64,000 bases of DNA, from contig NZ_CP163518.1 of NCBI RefSeq assembly GCF_041080625.1, positions 7,185,501 to 7,249,500 on the forward strand, given 5' to 3'. A program made the position numbers and the translations under genes. This DNA is from Streptomyces sp. CG1. GTDB lineage: Bacteria > Actinomycetota > Actinomycetes > Streptomycetales > Streptomycetaceae. The notes below the pieces were generated by a model. It saw only the letters and a list, made by a program, of their open reading frames with translations. It was not told where the DNA came from and searched no databases. Of the stretch, positions 1 to 8,180 are shown piece by piece; positions within the stretch are counted from its first letter, which is position 1, and the number at the start of each line of letters is the position of its first letter.

Positions 1-374
1 GCACGCCGGAGATCGACTTCTTCGACGACGTCATGCGGCAGCTGGGTGTCTCGTTCAAGCAGCACGTCAAGCGCAGCTTCGACGCCTTCGTGCACCTGCG
101 CAACGAACTGCCGCTCTCCGCCGACGGACACCGTCCCGTCAACGACCGCTTCCGCACGATGGCCGACGCACGGCTCCTGGAAGTCCTGGCCGAACTGGAG
201 ATCCCGGTCCACGTGGTTGGCGGCTCCCTGGCAGAGCGGCTGCGGACCATCGTCCACATCGTCGGCATCACACCGGTCGTCTCCGAGGCGGAGGCGATAG
301 CCAGGGCACGGGAGGCGTACGGGCAGATCGACACCACGATCGAGACCCGGCGCAAGCCCGTGCTCGTCGGCTGA
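1..374 (+). CDS. C-terminal part of an uncharacterised protein, possibly a NadR/AAA_28-like P-loop ATPase (5' end outside window)
   Basis: The reading frame is open from position 3, with no start visible, to TGA at 374, so the gene begins upstream of the window. About 124 residues are present. The end, with a basic/aromatic segment, a short strand ending in VHVVGGS and then AERLRTIVHIVG, resembles the tail of AAA_28/NadR-type ATPases, where the last strand is followed by a gly-ser and an arginine lid. The Walker A region would lie upstream, so the family call is an inference. It is transcribed toward the KAS III gene 106 bp away and may belong to the same biosynthetic cluster. Confidence 0.5.
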   Translation, partial: TPEIDFFDDVMRQLGVSFKQHVKRSFDAFVHLRNELPLSADGHRPVNDRFRTMADARLLEVLAELEIPVHVVGGSLAERLRTIVHIVGITPVVSEAEAIARAREAYGQIDTTIETRRKPVLVG

Positions 375-480
375 CCACCCAACCGTCCATACGAGCCATT
401 CGACGACCAACCGGCAGACAGTTGACGCCGTGAGCCGGTCAGTCGCCGAATGGTCTCGCTCAGACCATCGAGGGTCCAGC

Positions 481-1494
481 ATGGATAGTACTACCCGACT
501 GGCGGCTGTCCTGGAGGGGCTGGGGACCGCGCTCCCGCCCCGAGTTGTCACCAACGCGGAGCTGGCCGAGCGGCTCGACACCTCGGACGAGTGGATCCGG
601 ACCCGCACCGGAATCACCGAACGCCGGATGGCGGGACCGGGGGTCGCCACCAGCGACCTCGCGGTCGAGGCGGGTGAGCGGGCGCTGAAGTCCGCAGGGG
701 TCAGCGAGGTCGACCTGGTCGTCGTGGCCACCACCACCCCCGATCACCCGTGCCCGGCCACCGCACCCGATGTGGCCTCCCGGCTCGGCCTCGGCCCGAT
801 TCCCGCGTACGACATGGCCGCGGTCTGCTCCGGATTCGTGTACGCGCTCTCGGGCGCGGCCGGTGCGATCGCCTCCGGCCAGGCCGAACGCGTCCTGGTG
901 ATCGGCGCGGAGACCTTCACCTCCATCATCGACCCCGAGGACCGCTCCGGCGCGGTCATCTTCGGTGACGGCGCGGGCGCGGTGGTGCTGCGGGCCGGCC
1001 GGGCCGACGAGCCGGGCGCGCTGCTCGGCTTCGACCTGGGCAGCGACGGGGCGCTCGCCGACCTGATCAAGATTCCGGGCGGCGGTTCGCGTCAGCGGGC
1101 CGGCGGCCGGGCCCCCGACCCGGCGGACTCCTGGTTCACCATGCAGGGCCGCCAGGTGTTCACCAACGCCGTGAAGCGGATGGCCGATTCGGCCGGAACC
1201 CTGCTGGAGCGGATCGGCTGGTCAGTGCAGTCGGTGGACCGGTTCGTCGGTCACCAGGCCAATGTCCGCATCCTGCACGCCGTGGCCGAGCAACTGGGCG
1301 TGGAACCCGAGCGCGCGGTGATCAACCTCGACAAGGTCGGCAACACCTCGGCGGCTTCCATACCGCTCGCTCTCGGGGACGCCACCGCGAGCGGCGGCAT
1401 CACGGCGGGCGACCGCGTCCTGATGAGCGCCTTCGGCGGCGGCGTCACCTGGGGCTCCGCGGCTCTGGTCTGGCCCGAACTCATCGCCGTCTGA
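481..1494 (+). CDS. beta-ketoacyl-ACP synthase III (KAS III), polyketide starter-unit type
   Basis: This thiolase-fold enzyme of 337 residues condenses an acyl-CoA starter with malonyl-ACP. The complete Cys-His-Asn triad is visible: C116 in AAVCSGF, H258 in VGHQAN and N288 in KVGNTS. The ATG at 481 is preferred over an in-frame GTG at 430 because GAGGG lies 7 nt upstream and MDSTTRLAAVLEG fits the usual FabH N-terminus. It is followed 46 bp later by an ACP gene. This KAS III/ACP pairing is known from starter modules of type II polyketide pathways such as R1128 (ZhuH/ZhuG) and frenolicin. No acyltransferase gene is visible beside it. A housekeeping FabH is less likely because fabD and fabF are absent. 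Confidence 0.93.
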   Translation: MDSTTRLAAVLEGLGTALPPRVVTNAELAERLDTSDEWIRTRTGITERRMAGPGVATSDLAVEAGERALKSAGVSEVDLVVVATTTPDHPCPATAPDVASRLGLGPIPAYDMAAVCSGFVYALSGAAGAIASGQAERVLVIGAETFTSIIDPEDRSGAVIFGDGAGAVVLRAGRADEPGALLGFDLGSDGALADLIKIPGGGSRQRAGGRAPDPADSWFTMQGRQVFTNAVKRMADSAGTLLERIGWSVQSVDRFVGHQANVRILHAVAEQLGVEPERAVINLDKVGNTSAASIPLALGDATASGGITAGDRVLMSAFGGGVTWGSAALVWPELIAV

Positions 1495-1540
1495 ACTCCC
1501 TGCCGGTTCACCCCATTTGACCTGAAGAAGGAGAAAGCAG

Positions 1541-1783
1541 ATGTCACAGCTGTTGGCCGACGACCTCATACAGATCCTGAGCGACAAGTACGGGCTGCCC
1601 GGCGAGGACCTCTCCGCCGAGACCCGCTTCGAGACGCTGGAGTTCGACTCCCTCGTCATGGTGGAACTCGCCGTGATCCTGGAGCGCAGGCTCGGCATCC
1701 CCGTCAGCGACGAGGAACTGCTGTCCGTGGAGTCCATCGGTGAGGCCGCCGCACTGCTCAGCACCAAGGGTGTGAAGGTCTGA
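1541..1783 (+). CDS. acyl carrier protein
   Basis: An 80-residue ACP with the phosphopantetheine serine at S37 in the FDSLVMVEL motif, an acidic helix II, and normal length for the family. A strong AGAAGGAGA ribosome binding site precedes the ATG. Its TGA overlaps the ATG of the following FAD monooxygenase (TGATG), implying translational coupling. Next to a KAS III it most likely carries the primed starter, or an intermediate acted on by the hydroxylase. The main ACP of the pathway probably lies outside the window. Confidence 0.93.
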   Translation: MSQLLADDLIQILSDKYGLPGEDLSAETRFETLEFDSLVMVELAVILERRLGIPVSDEELLSVESIGEAAALLSTKGVKV

Positions 1784-3396
1784 TGCACGGGGACATGGAA
1801 TCCGTGCCACTGTCCGGTGACTCGCCCGAGGTCCTGATCGTGGGCGCTGGGCCGGTGGGTATCACCCTCGCCTGCGAACTGCTCCAGCAGGGCGTACGGA
1901 TCCGCCTCGTCGACCGCCGGCAGGGCATCGACGAGTCCGACCCGCATTCCAAGGGCATCCTGGTGTGGCCGCGCAGCCTCGAGGTGCTGCGTCGCATCGG
2001 GGTCAGCGAGCGTCTCGTCGCGAGGGGGCACACCAGCAAGGGGGTCGGCTACTACTCCGAGGGCCGGCTGCGTGGCACCGCGCACATGCACAAGCTGCAG
2101 GGCTCCCCGTACCCCTTCGTCCTCACGCTGCCCCAGCGGGAGACCGAGCGGGTGCTGCGGGACCGGCTCGCCGAACTCGGCGGGACCATCGAATTCGGTG
2201 TCACCCTGGAGCACTTGGACAACTCCGGCAGTCTGCCGCGCGCCGTGCTGAGTCTCCCGGACGGCACCGCCGAGACCGTACTGCCGCTCTATCTGGTGGG
2301 TGCGGACGGCCCCGGCAGCGCCACGCGCGAGATGCTCGGGATCCGCTTCGACGGCGAGGCCATCGACGTCACCTATGCCATCGGGGATGCGCCCATCTCC
2401 GGCGGGGTCCCGGCGAACGCCCAGTACTACTACTCCCGTGACGGGGTGGTCGCACTGGTGCCCCTGGCAGGTGGGCTCTACCGGATCGCCGCCAACATTC
2501 CGCACCGTGAGGACGGCGAGGGCAACCCGTCGCGGGAGCTGATCGAAGAGGTCATCAATCGGCGGGCGCACACCGACTTCAAGGTGGGGGAGCCGGTGTG
2601 GACCCGCTCCTTCCGGCCCCGGCTCGGACTCGCGGAGCGCTACAGCCAGGGCCGCTGCTTCCTGGTCGGCGACTCCGCCCACGTCATCAGCCCGGCCGGC
2701 GGCCAGGGCATGAACATCGGTTTCCAGGACGCCGGCAACCTGGGCTGGAAGCTCGGCGGGGTGCTCCAGGGACGGCTCGACGAGGCGATCCTTCAGACGT
2801 ATCACCCCGAGCGCAGCGTCGGTGCCGTACGGATGTCCAAGACGTCGGCCGCGCAGGCCAGGTTCGCCATGCAGCGCTCCACGCCGCGGATCGCAGCGCG
2901 CGACGCCGTCTTCGTGGCGGCGAAGTGGGCCGGTCTGGTGCAGCGCATCCTGGTGCCGCTGCTTGCCCAGACGGATGTCGACTACTCCGAGTCCGTGTCG
3001 GATCCGCTCTTCCGCCGGATCCCGCATCCGGCCCGGGTCGGCCAGCGGGTCCCGCTGTTCGCTCCGCCCGTCCAGGACAACGGCGTGCCGGCGCTCGACC
3101 CGTACAAGTACACCGTGGTCCTGTGGCCCGGCCGCCAGGACCCGGCCGGCTGGGAAGCCCTGGCCGCGGGCCTGGGCCGCCGCTTCGGCGACCAGGTCGC
3201 CGTACTCGATCTGGGCGGGCTGGGCCCGTCGGCCGCGAAGCCGCTGCGCCGGGCCTTCGGCAGCCGTCCGGTGATCGCGACCGTCCGTCCCGACGGGCAT
3301 CTGGCCCATCTGGCGCCGCTGACCGCGCCGGAGCGGACACAGGCCTTCCTGCGCAAGACCGCTCCGGCCGAGGTGCCCGAACCCGCCCTCGCCTGA
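1783..3396 (+). CDS. FAD-dependent aromatic hydroxylase (class A flavoprotein monooxygenase)
   Basis: The 537-residue protein has the FAD-binding GxGxxG motif (G21-G26, GAGPVG) in an N-terminal Rossmann fold and the second FAD motif at about residue 297 (LVGDSAH followed by PAGGQGMNIGFQDAGNLGWKL). A C-terminal region of about 150 residues has the thioredoxin-like fold seen in PgaE/RdmE-type polyketide hydroxylases. These NADPH-dependent enzymes add oxygen to aromatic rings of polyketides such as angucyclines and anthracyclines. The substrate cannot be read from sequence. The start overlaps the ACP stop; an in-frame ATG at 1795 is an alternative. Confidence 0.92.
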   Translation: MHGDMESVPLSGDSPEVLIVGAGPVGITLACELLQQGVRIRLVDRRQGIDESDPHSKGILVWPRSLEVLRRIGVSERLVARGHTSKGVGYYSEGRLRGTAHMHKLQGSPYPFVLTLPQRETERVLRDRLAELGGTIEFGVTLEHLDNSGSLPRAVLSLPDGTAETVLPLYLVGADGPGSATREMLGIRFDGEAIDVTYAIGDAPISGGVPANAQYYYSRDGVVALVPLAGGLYRIAANIPHREDGEGNPSRELIEEVINRRAHTDFKVGEPVWTRSFRPRLGLAERYSQGRCFLVGDSAHVISPAGGQGMNIGFQDAGNLGWKLGGVLQGRLDEAILQTYHPERSVGAVRMSKTSAAQARFAMQRSTPRIAARDAVFVAAKWAGLVQRILVPLLAQTDVDYSESVSDPLFRRIPHPARVGQRVPLFAPPVQDNGVPALDPYKYTVVLWPGRQDPAGWEALAAGLGRRFGDQVAVLDLGGLGPSAAKPLRRAFGSRPVIATVRPDGHLAHLAPLTAPERTQAFLRKTAPAEVPEPALA

Positions 3397-3467
3397 GGTC
3401 CGTTCCCTCACGGCAGCCACAGCTGCCGAACTTCTCTGTCCAACACCCCAGTCATCGGGAGACAACT

Positions 3468-3881
3468 GTGTCTGTCACCGCCTTTGCCAGCACCACCGAG
3501 ACGATCCAGGAGTTCTTCGCCCGCTTCGGGGCGGGTGACCTGCCGGCCCTGCTCGAACTGTTCACCGAGGAGGTCGACTGGAACGTCCCGGGAGCGGACA
3601 CCGTGCCGTGGACCGGACGCCGCTCGACCAAGGACGAGCTGACGGCGTTCTTCGTGAGCGCGGGCGAAGAGGTCGAGGCCACCGAGCAGTTCGAGGTGGA
3701 CCGCATCGTCGCCGAGGGCGACACCGGTGTCGCCCTCGGCCGTTTCACCCATGTGATCCGTCGTACCGGCAAGAGGTTCAGCTCGGAGTTCGCACTGCAC
3801 ATCGCGGTCGTCGACGGCCGGATCCGGCTCTACCACATGTTCGAGGACGGCCATGCCGCCGCTGAGGCGTTCACCGCCTGA
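3468..3881 (+). CDS. SnoaL-like / ketosteroid-isomerase-like (NTF2-fold) protein
   Basis: The 137-residue protein has the NTF2-like pattern: an N-terminal helix with FFARFGAGDLPALLELFTEEVDW, then alternating strands ending in DGRIRLYHMFEDG. GTG at 3468 is chosen because CGGGAG lies just upstream and the length matches the family; the same frame is open further upstream but lies inside the monooxygenase gene. In polyketide clusters such proteins act as cyclases, hydroxylases or accessory isomerases. The exact reaction is not predictable here. It ends at a hairpin facing the convergent regulator gene. Confidence 0.85.
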   Translation: MSVTAFASTTETIQEFFARFGAGDLPALLELFTEEVDWNVPGADTVPWTGRRSTKDELTAFFVSAGEEVEATEQFEVDRIVAEGDTGVALGRFTHVIRRTGKRFSSEFALHIAVVDGRIRLYHMFEDGHAAAEAFTA

Positions 3882-3907
3882 CGGCCTGCGTCTCGGCAAC
3901 GCCCGAC

Positions 3908-3939
3908 GGGCGGGAGGCATGTGGTCATCTCTCCCGCCC
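3908..3939. terminator. bidirectional terminator hairpin between the biosynthetic genes and the regulator
   Basis: Perfect 9-bp inverted repeat GGGCGGGAG / CTCCCGCCC with a 14-nt loop. The loop and right arm contain the stop and last codons of the minus-strand response regulator, so the hairpin serves convergent transcripts. There is no U-tract, which is normal for Streptomyces. Confidence 0.7.
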
Positions 3940-4629
3940 CGAGGGCTGCGCCGCCCGAGCGCCGGAGGCCGGCCCGGCGAACGGAGCGCGCGGGCCGAGC
4001 GGTGCGATCAGCGAGGCGGCGACCGCTTTGTTGACGGCGTCGATGCGCGAGACAGCGTCCAACTTCGCGAAGATGTTGCGCAGATGGCGCTTCACCGTGC
4101 CCTCGGTGATGTTCAGCCTGACAGCGATCTGCCGGTTGCTCAGCGCGTGCGACACCAGCGTGAGCAGTTCCCGCTCCCGGGCGGAGATCCGGTTGTCCTG
4201 GGCCTGCGGCGCCAGCGCCGCGAACTGCGAGACGGAGATCTGGACCTCGTCGCCCTCTCGCATGACGCCGCGTATCACCGCCGCGAGGTGGTGCTTGCTG
4301 ACCCGCTTGTTGAGATAGCCGCGAATACCCAGCGAGAGCAACTCGCGTACCAGTTCCGGGTTTTCATGCATACTGAGGATGATCACCCTGGTCTGCGGCG
4401 ACAGCTCCAGGACGCGCGGCACGGTGACCCCCACCGGAACCCCTGGCATTTCGACGTCGAGCAGCAGGACATCGGGCCGCAGCCGGGAGCAGAGGGCGGC
4501 GGCCTGGGCTCCGTCCGCCCCGTCGCCCACCACCTCGAAGTCGGGTTCGCTCTCCAGGCATTCGCGCAGGGTGTCCCGCAGGATCGCATGATCGTCGGCC
4601 AGCAGGATGCGTACCGAAGACTCGTTCAC
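3925..4629 (-). CDS. NarL/LuxR-family response regulator
   Basis: A 234-residue two-domain regulator. The receiver has acidic residues D12/D13, the phospho-acceptor D58 in VLLLDVEMPG and conserved K108 in GYLNKRV. The C-terminal LuxR helix-turn-helix has ISARERELLTLV and IAVRLNITEGTVKRHLRNIFAKL. GTG at 4629 is preferred over the much longer open frame because the receiver begins directly after it and its GTGA overlaps the kinase stop. It is paired with the upstream kinase and sits inside the biosynthetic region, so it is a candidate cluster-situated regulator. Its targets are unknown. Confidence 0.9.
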   Translation of the reverse strand: MNESSVRILLADDHAILRDTLRECLESEPDFEVVGDGADGAQAAALCSRLRPDVLLLDVEMPGVPVGVTVPRVLELSPQTRVIILSMHENPELVRELLSLGIRGYLNKRVSKHHLAAVIRGVMREGDEVQISVSQFAALAPQAQDNRISARERELLTLVSHALSNRQIAVRLNITEGTVKRHLRNIFAKLDAVSRIDAVNKAVAASLIAPLGPRAPFAGPASGARAAQPSGRER

Positions 4630-5285
4630 GCCGGCCGCCCCAGGTCCGGAAGCGGCATCCACAGGGTGACCCGGGTGCCCCGTCCGGGCCGCGAGACGAC
4701 CACGACTGTCCCGCCCAGGGACTCGGCGCGCTCCCGCATCGAGGTCAGGCCCATGCCGAGGCGGGCCGATGGATCCGGATCGCGGGTCATGCCGAATCCC
4801 TTTCCGTTGTCCCGCACGACCGCGGAGACGGCCTTCTCGGTGATGTGCAGGCGGACGACGACATGTTCGGCGTCCGCGTGCACGGCCGCGTTGCGCAGCG
4901 CTTCGCACAGGATCAGGAAGAGCTGCCCCTTGTGCGGGTCCGGCAGCCAGGACTGGAGCCCGGCCACGTGGACGGCGACGCTCGTACCGTCCGGCGCGAG
5001 TCTCGCGGCGAAGGACCGCAGGGCTTCGGTGAGGTCACCGGGCGCAGGGCGCGGGGCGGGGTCGCGGGACAGCTCGTCGGCCAGTTCCCTGGTGACCCTC
5101 ATCGCCTCGGAGACGGCCCGCAGTCCGCCGGCGATCCGCTCCGAGGCCCGCTCGGGGTCCCGGGGCAGATGCAGCTCGACGAGCTCCAACTGCCTGAGCG
5201 CTACGGCGAGTTCGCTGCCGACCCGGTCGTGCAGCTCTCGTGCCACCCAATGGCGCCGACGTCGGCCGGTTTCCTGTTGCTGCAT
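4626..5285 (-). CDS. short soluble histidine kinase (HisKA_3 + HATPase)
   Basis: The 219-residue kinase has its phospho-accepting histidine at H19 (ARELHDRVGSE), followed by a dimerisation helix and the ATPase boxes: N box EALRNAAVHA, G1 DNGKGFG, then MGLTSMRERAESLGG. ATG at 5285 has AAGGA upstream. No sensor domain or membrane segment precedes the histidine, so the kinase must be cytoplasmic and take its signal from a ligand or partner. The stop overlaps the response regulator start by 4 nt (GTGA), so the pair is co-translated. It is transcribed divergently from the carboxylase genes. Confidence 0.88.
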   Translation of the reverse strand: MQQQETGRRRRHWVARELHDRVGSELAVALRQLELVELHLPRDPERASERIAGGLRAVSEAMRVTRELADELSRDPAPRPAPGDLTEALRSFAARLAPDGTSVAVHVAGLQSWLPDPHKGQLFLILCEALRNAAVHADAEHVVVRLHITEKAVSAVVRDNGKGFGMTRDPDPSARLGMGLTSMRERAESLGGTVVVVSRPGRGTRVTLWMPLPDLGRPA

Positions 5286-5486
5286 CGGACGATCCTTCCT
5301 CGTTGGGTGCGTGACTGAGTACGTACGAACACGGGAAAGCCCGGGAGACGTACTGGCAGCACGCACACCCCCACCAACGACACCCACAATAAAATACCTT
5401 CGCGAAGGAATCAATATCTGCCATGCCGGACCCCGGATCACAGCAGGCCAGGCCGTGCAGGCCGGCCCCCAGCGGGAGGAGTGCCC
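5286..5486. promoter_or_regulatory. divergent promoter region with A+T-rich tract and 12-bp palindrome
   Basis: This 201-bp gap separates the divergent kinase and carboxylase genes. It contains an unusually A+T-rich stretch (CAATAAAATA, about 5387-5396) immediately followed by the perfect palindrome CCTTCGCGAAGG at 5397-5408 and then AATCAATATC. The combination suggests a promoter with an operator, possibly for the adjacent response regulator; that link is inference. Confidence 0.5.
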
Positions 5487-7058
5487 ATGACCGTGCTTGA
5501 AGCGAGGCCTGACACGCACACCCGGCTCGATGAGCTGGAGCGGCTCCGCGCCCGGGCGCACGACGGGCCCGAACCGCAGGCCACCGAGCGCCAGCACGCC
5601 CGCGGCAAGCTCACTGCCCGCGAGCGCATCGCGCTCCTGCTCGACGAGGGCTCCTTCACCGAGATCGAGTCACTGCGCAAACACCGTGCCACCGGCTTCG
5701 GCCTCGAACGCAAGCGCCCCCACGGCGACGGTGTGGTCACCGGCTGGGGCACGGTCGAGGGCCGCACGGTCTTTGTCTACGCGCATGACTTCAGGATCTT
5801 CGGGGGTGCCCTGGGAGAGGCGCACGCCGAGAAGATCCACAAGCTGATGGACCTCGCGTCCGCCGCCGGTGCCCCGCTGGTCAGCCTCAACGACGGGGCA
5901 GGCGCCCGGATCCAGGAGGGAGTCTCCGCGTTGGCCGGCTACGGCGGCATCTTCCGCCGCAACGTAGCCTCTTCCGGGGTGATTCCACAGATCAGCGTGA
6001 TGCTCGGCCCGTGTGCGGGCGGTGCGGCCTACTCGCCCGCGCTCACCGACTTCGTCTTCATGGTCCGGGACATCTCGCAGATGTTCATCACCGGACCCGA
6101 TGTCGTCCAGGCCGTCACCGGCGAACGGGTCAGTCAGAACGAACTCGGTGGCGCCGACGTGCACGCCCGGCTCTCCGGGGTGGCCAGCGCCGCCTACGAC
6201 GACGAGGAGAGCTGTCTGCAGGACGTGCGCCACCTGCTCTCCCTGCTGCCCTCCAACAACCACGAGGCGCCACCCGCCGTCGTCGGCGACGACCCCGTCG
6301 ACCGGCCCTGCGACGGGCTGCTCGACCTGGTGCCCGCCGAGCCGAACCGCGCCTACGACATGCGGCGGGTGATCGAGGAGATCGTCGACGACGGCGACTA
6401 CTTCGAGGTCCACGCCGCCTGGGCGGCCAACCTCGTCTGCGCGCTGGCCCGGCTCGACGGCCGGGTGGTCGGGGTGGTGGCCAACCAGCCGTCGGCGGTG
6501 GCCGGCGTCCTCAACATCGAGGCGTCCGAGAAGGGCGCACGCTTCGTGCAGTTCTGCGACGCGTTCAGCATCCCGCTGGTGACCCTGGTGGACGTGCCCG
6601 GATTCCTGCCCGGGGTCGGCCAGGAGCACGAGGGGATCATCCGGCACGGCGCCAAACTGCTCTACGCCTACTGCAACGCCACCGTGCCCCGCGTCCAGGT
6701 GATCGTCCGCAAGGCCTACGGCGGCGCATACATCGTCATGGACTCCCGTTCCATCGGCGCCGACCTGTCGCTTGCCTGGCCGACCAACGAAATCGCGGTG
6801 ATGGGTGCCGAGGGTGCCGCGAACGTCGTCTTCCGCCGTGAGATCGCCGACGCGGCCGACCCCGACGCGGTCCGTGCCGAGCGCATCAGGGAGTACGAGA
6901 CCGAACTGATGCACCCGTACTACGCGGCCGAACGCGGCCTGGTCGACGAGGTCATAGACCCTCGCGACACCCGCTCGGTGCTCATCCGTGCCCTCGCCAT
7001 GCTCCGCGTCAAACATGCGGACGTGCCGTCCCGCAAGCATGGGAACCAGCCGGTATGA
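5487..7058 (+). CDS. acyl-CoA carboxylase carboxyltransferase (beta) subunit
   Basis: A 523-residue carboxyltransferase of the AccB/PccB family, which transfers CO2 from biotin to acetyl- or propionyl-CoA to give malonyl- or methylmalonyl-CoA. Visible family features are the N-terminal ARGKLTARERI, the acyl-CoA oxyanion segment GPCAGGAAYSPALTDF, and the C-terminal FLPGVGQEHEGIIRHGAKLLYAY with AYGGAYIVM. The ATG at 5487 follows GGGAGGA by 6 nt. The upstream GTG at 5481 abuts the ribosome binding site and is rejected. The stop overlaps the epsilon gene by ATGA. In this cluster it most likely boosts malonyl-CoA supply. The biotinylated alpha subunit is not in the window and is presumably encoded elsewhere. 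Confidence 0.93.
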   Translation: MTVLEARPDTHTRLDELERLRARAHDGPEPQATERQHARGKLTARERIALLLDEGSFTEIESLRKHRATGFGLERKRPHGDGVVTGWGTVEGRTVFVYAHDFRIFGGALGEAHAEKIHKLMDLASAAGAPLVSLNDGAGARIQEGVSALAGYGGIFRRNVASSGVIPQISVMLGPCAGGAAYSPALTDFVFMVRDISQMFITGPDVVQAVTGERVSQNELGGADVHARLSGVASAAYDDEESCLQDVRHLLSLLPSNNHEAPPAVVGDDPVDRPCDGLLDLVPAEPNRAYDMRRVIEEIVDDGDYFEVHAAWAANLVCALARLDGRVVGVVANQPSAVAGVLNIEASEKGARFVQFCDAFSIPLVTLVDVPGFLPGVGQEHEGIIRHGAKLLYAYCNATVPRVQVIVRKAYGGAYIVMDSRSIGADLSLAWPTNEIAVMGAEGAANVVFRREIADAADPDAVRAERIREYETELMHPYYAAERGLVDEVIDPRDTRSVLIRALAMLRVKHADVPSRKHGNQPV

Positions 7059-7288
7059 CGGCCGCCGAGCCCACTGCGCCCCCTGCCACCGAGCTCCTGA
7101 GCGCCGTCAGTCTGCGGATCGTCCGCGGCAACCCGGACCCGCACGAGCTGGCGGCACTCACAGCGGTCCTCGTCGGCCTCGGCCGCCGCGGCACCGGACC
7201 GCCCGCGCCGGTCGGGCCCGCTCCCTCGGGCGGCTGGAGACGCCGGCACGGGACCGGCCACCCGGGCGCCATGTCCTGGCGGCGCTGA
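7055..7288 (+). CDS. acyl-CoA carboxylase epsilon subunit
   Basis: A 77-residue protein with the diagnostic epsilon motif LRIVRGNPDPHELAALTAVL. It overlaps the beta subunit stop by 4 nt. Epsilon subunits are small actinobacterial proteins that bind the carboxyltransferase and raise the activity of the alpha-beta complex. The C-terminal half is low-complexity Pro/Gly/Arg-rich, as is usual for the family. Confidence 0.88.
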   Translation: MTAAEPTAPPATELLSAVSLRIVRGNPDPHELAALTAVLVGLGRRGTGPPAPVGPAPSGGWRRRHGTGHPGAMSWRR

Positions 7289-7392
7289 CACTTTCGGCGT
7301 GGGGGTCTCCCACTTCCGTTGCAGCCGACCGACATACACCGGCCTCAGTGGCTAGCTTTTTCGAAATATCAGCGGACGGAAGGAGAAGTGCG

Positions 7393-7563
7393 ATGGCACC
7401 GGAATGGACCATCCGCGAACAACATGCAGAAGGTGCCGCTGAACGGCCCGCCGGAACCGAGCAGTTGAGCAGCCTCGACATCTGGTCCCATTGCGCTCCC
7501 ATCCTTCTCGCCGGATACGAGGAGGATCTTGCGGAGCCGCACATACTGCCCGGAATCGACTGA
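7393..7563 (+). CDS. 56-residue peptide of unknown function (possible RiPP precursor or signalling peptide)
   Basis: The ATG at 7393 is preceded by a very strong GGAAGGAGAAG ribosome binding site in a short, relatively A+T-rich leader (TTTTTCGAAATATC). The peptide begins MAPEWTIREQ, has an acidic/Ala middle, and ends in LDIWSHCAPILLAGYEEDLA followed by EPHILPGID. The single Cys and the Trp lie in the C-terminal half and no signal peptide is present. I do not recognise a family. Size, strong initiation signal and position at the end of a biosynthetic operon fit a ribosomal peptide precursor, but no modifying enzyme lies within the window. It could also be a small conserved protein of polyketide clusters. 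Confidence 0.55.
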   Translation: MAPEWTIREQHAEGAAERPAGTEQLSSLDIWSHCAPILLAGYEEDLAEPHILPGID

Positions 7564-8180
7564 GCGAGGGACGCCGTCGGCCCCGGTCAGGCACCCCGGA
7601 CTTTTCGGGGACTTCTTGCAGACGCTTACCTGCAAGGCATCCGGTGGCGCTCGACATCCGTTGTGCAGGGCGGAACCAGGAACGGCGTCGATGTCCGGGC
7701 GAGCATTCACCCGAGCCGGCGAGCCGGCGTACTGCCTTGGCCTACGAGGCCCTGCCCCGGGACGAGTTGACCTCAACGGCTGCTGATCGAAGACGCCCGC
7801 ATCTACGTCTCCGGCACCGTCGCCGACGTCGTCCGGCACACACGCGTGCCGGAGTTCACGGTCGACGTGACCGTACGTGCGGGCGCGGCCGCATGTTGTA
7901 GGGAAGGAGGGGTGGTTCGAGCTGCGCAAGCGTCATCTGCCGGCGCTTGCGCAGCGAACACGGCGTACAGGAGCCGTCCGCTGCGGCATCGCTACGAACC
8001 GGCCACGAGCTGCACGGTCCCGTAACAGAGGCGCCGTCAACCGGGTAACCGCTTTGTGCTTCGCGGGAGGCATTTGGTAGACATGCTCGAGCCGTTCGAA
8101 GGCGAAGGCCGCGGTGGATGGCATCGACTGACGGCGCCTGCTGACGGCATCGGTCGACGCAACACACGACGGGGTCATTC
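7564..8180. other. 617-bp stretch without an intact gene; probable gene remnants
   Basis: No complete gene with a convincing start was found. A codon-biased segment on the plus strand at about 7780-7900 reads LLIEDARIYVSGTVADVV and onward without a start or a sensible end, which looks like a leftover piece of a coding sequence. A 17-bp repeat shared with position 14073 lies at its left edge. The right end provides the leader of the DUF6507 gene (ACGGGGTC before GTG at 8181). Confidence 0.5.
7598..7614. repeat. left copy of a 17-bp direct repeat (partner at 14073-14089)
   Basis: GGACTTTTCGGGGACTT occurs here and, identically and in the same orientation, at 14073-14089. The two copies bracket the toxin/immunity accessory segment, so they may be the ends of an insertion. 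No integrase lies between them. Confidence 0.5.

Noticed and set aside
430..480. GTG start of KAS III at 430
   Set aside because: The 17 extra residues are unlike FabH N-termini, and the ATG at 481 has GAGGG at good distance.
7900..7935. tRNA-like GGTTCGA segment
   Set aside because: No cloverleaf pairs or acceptor stem can be built around it. No tRNA was found in the window.
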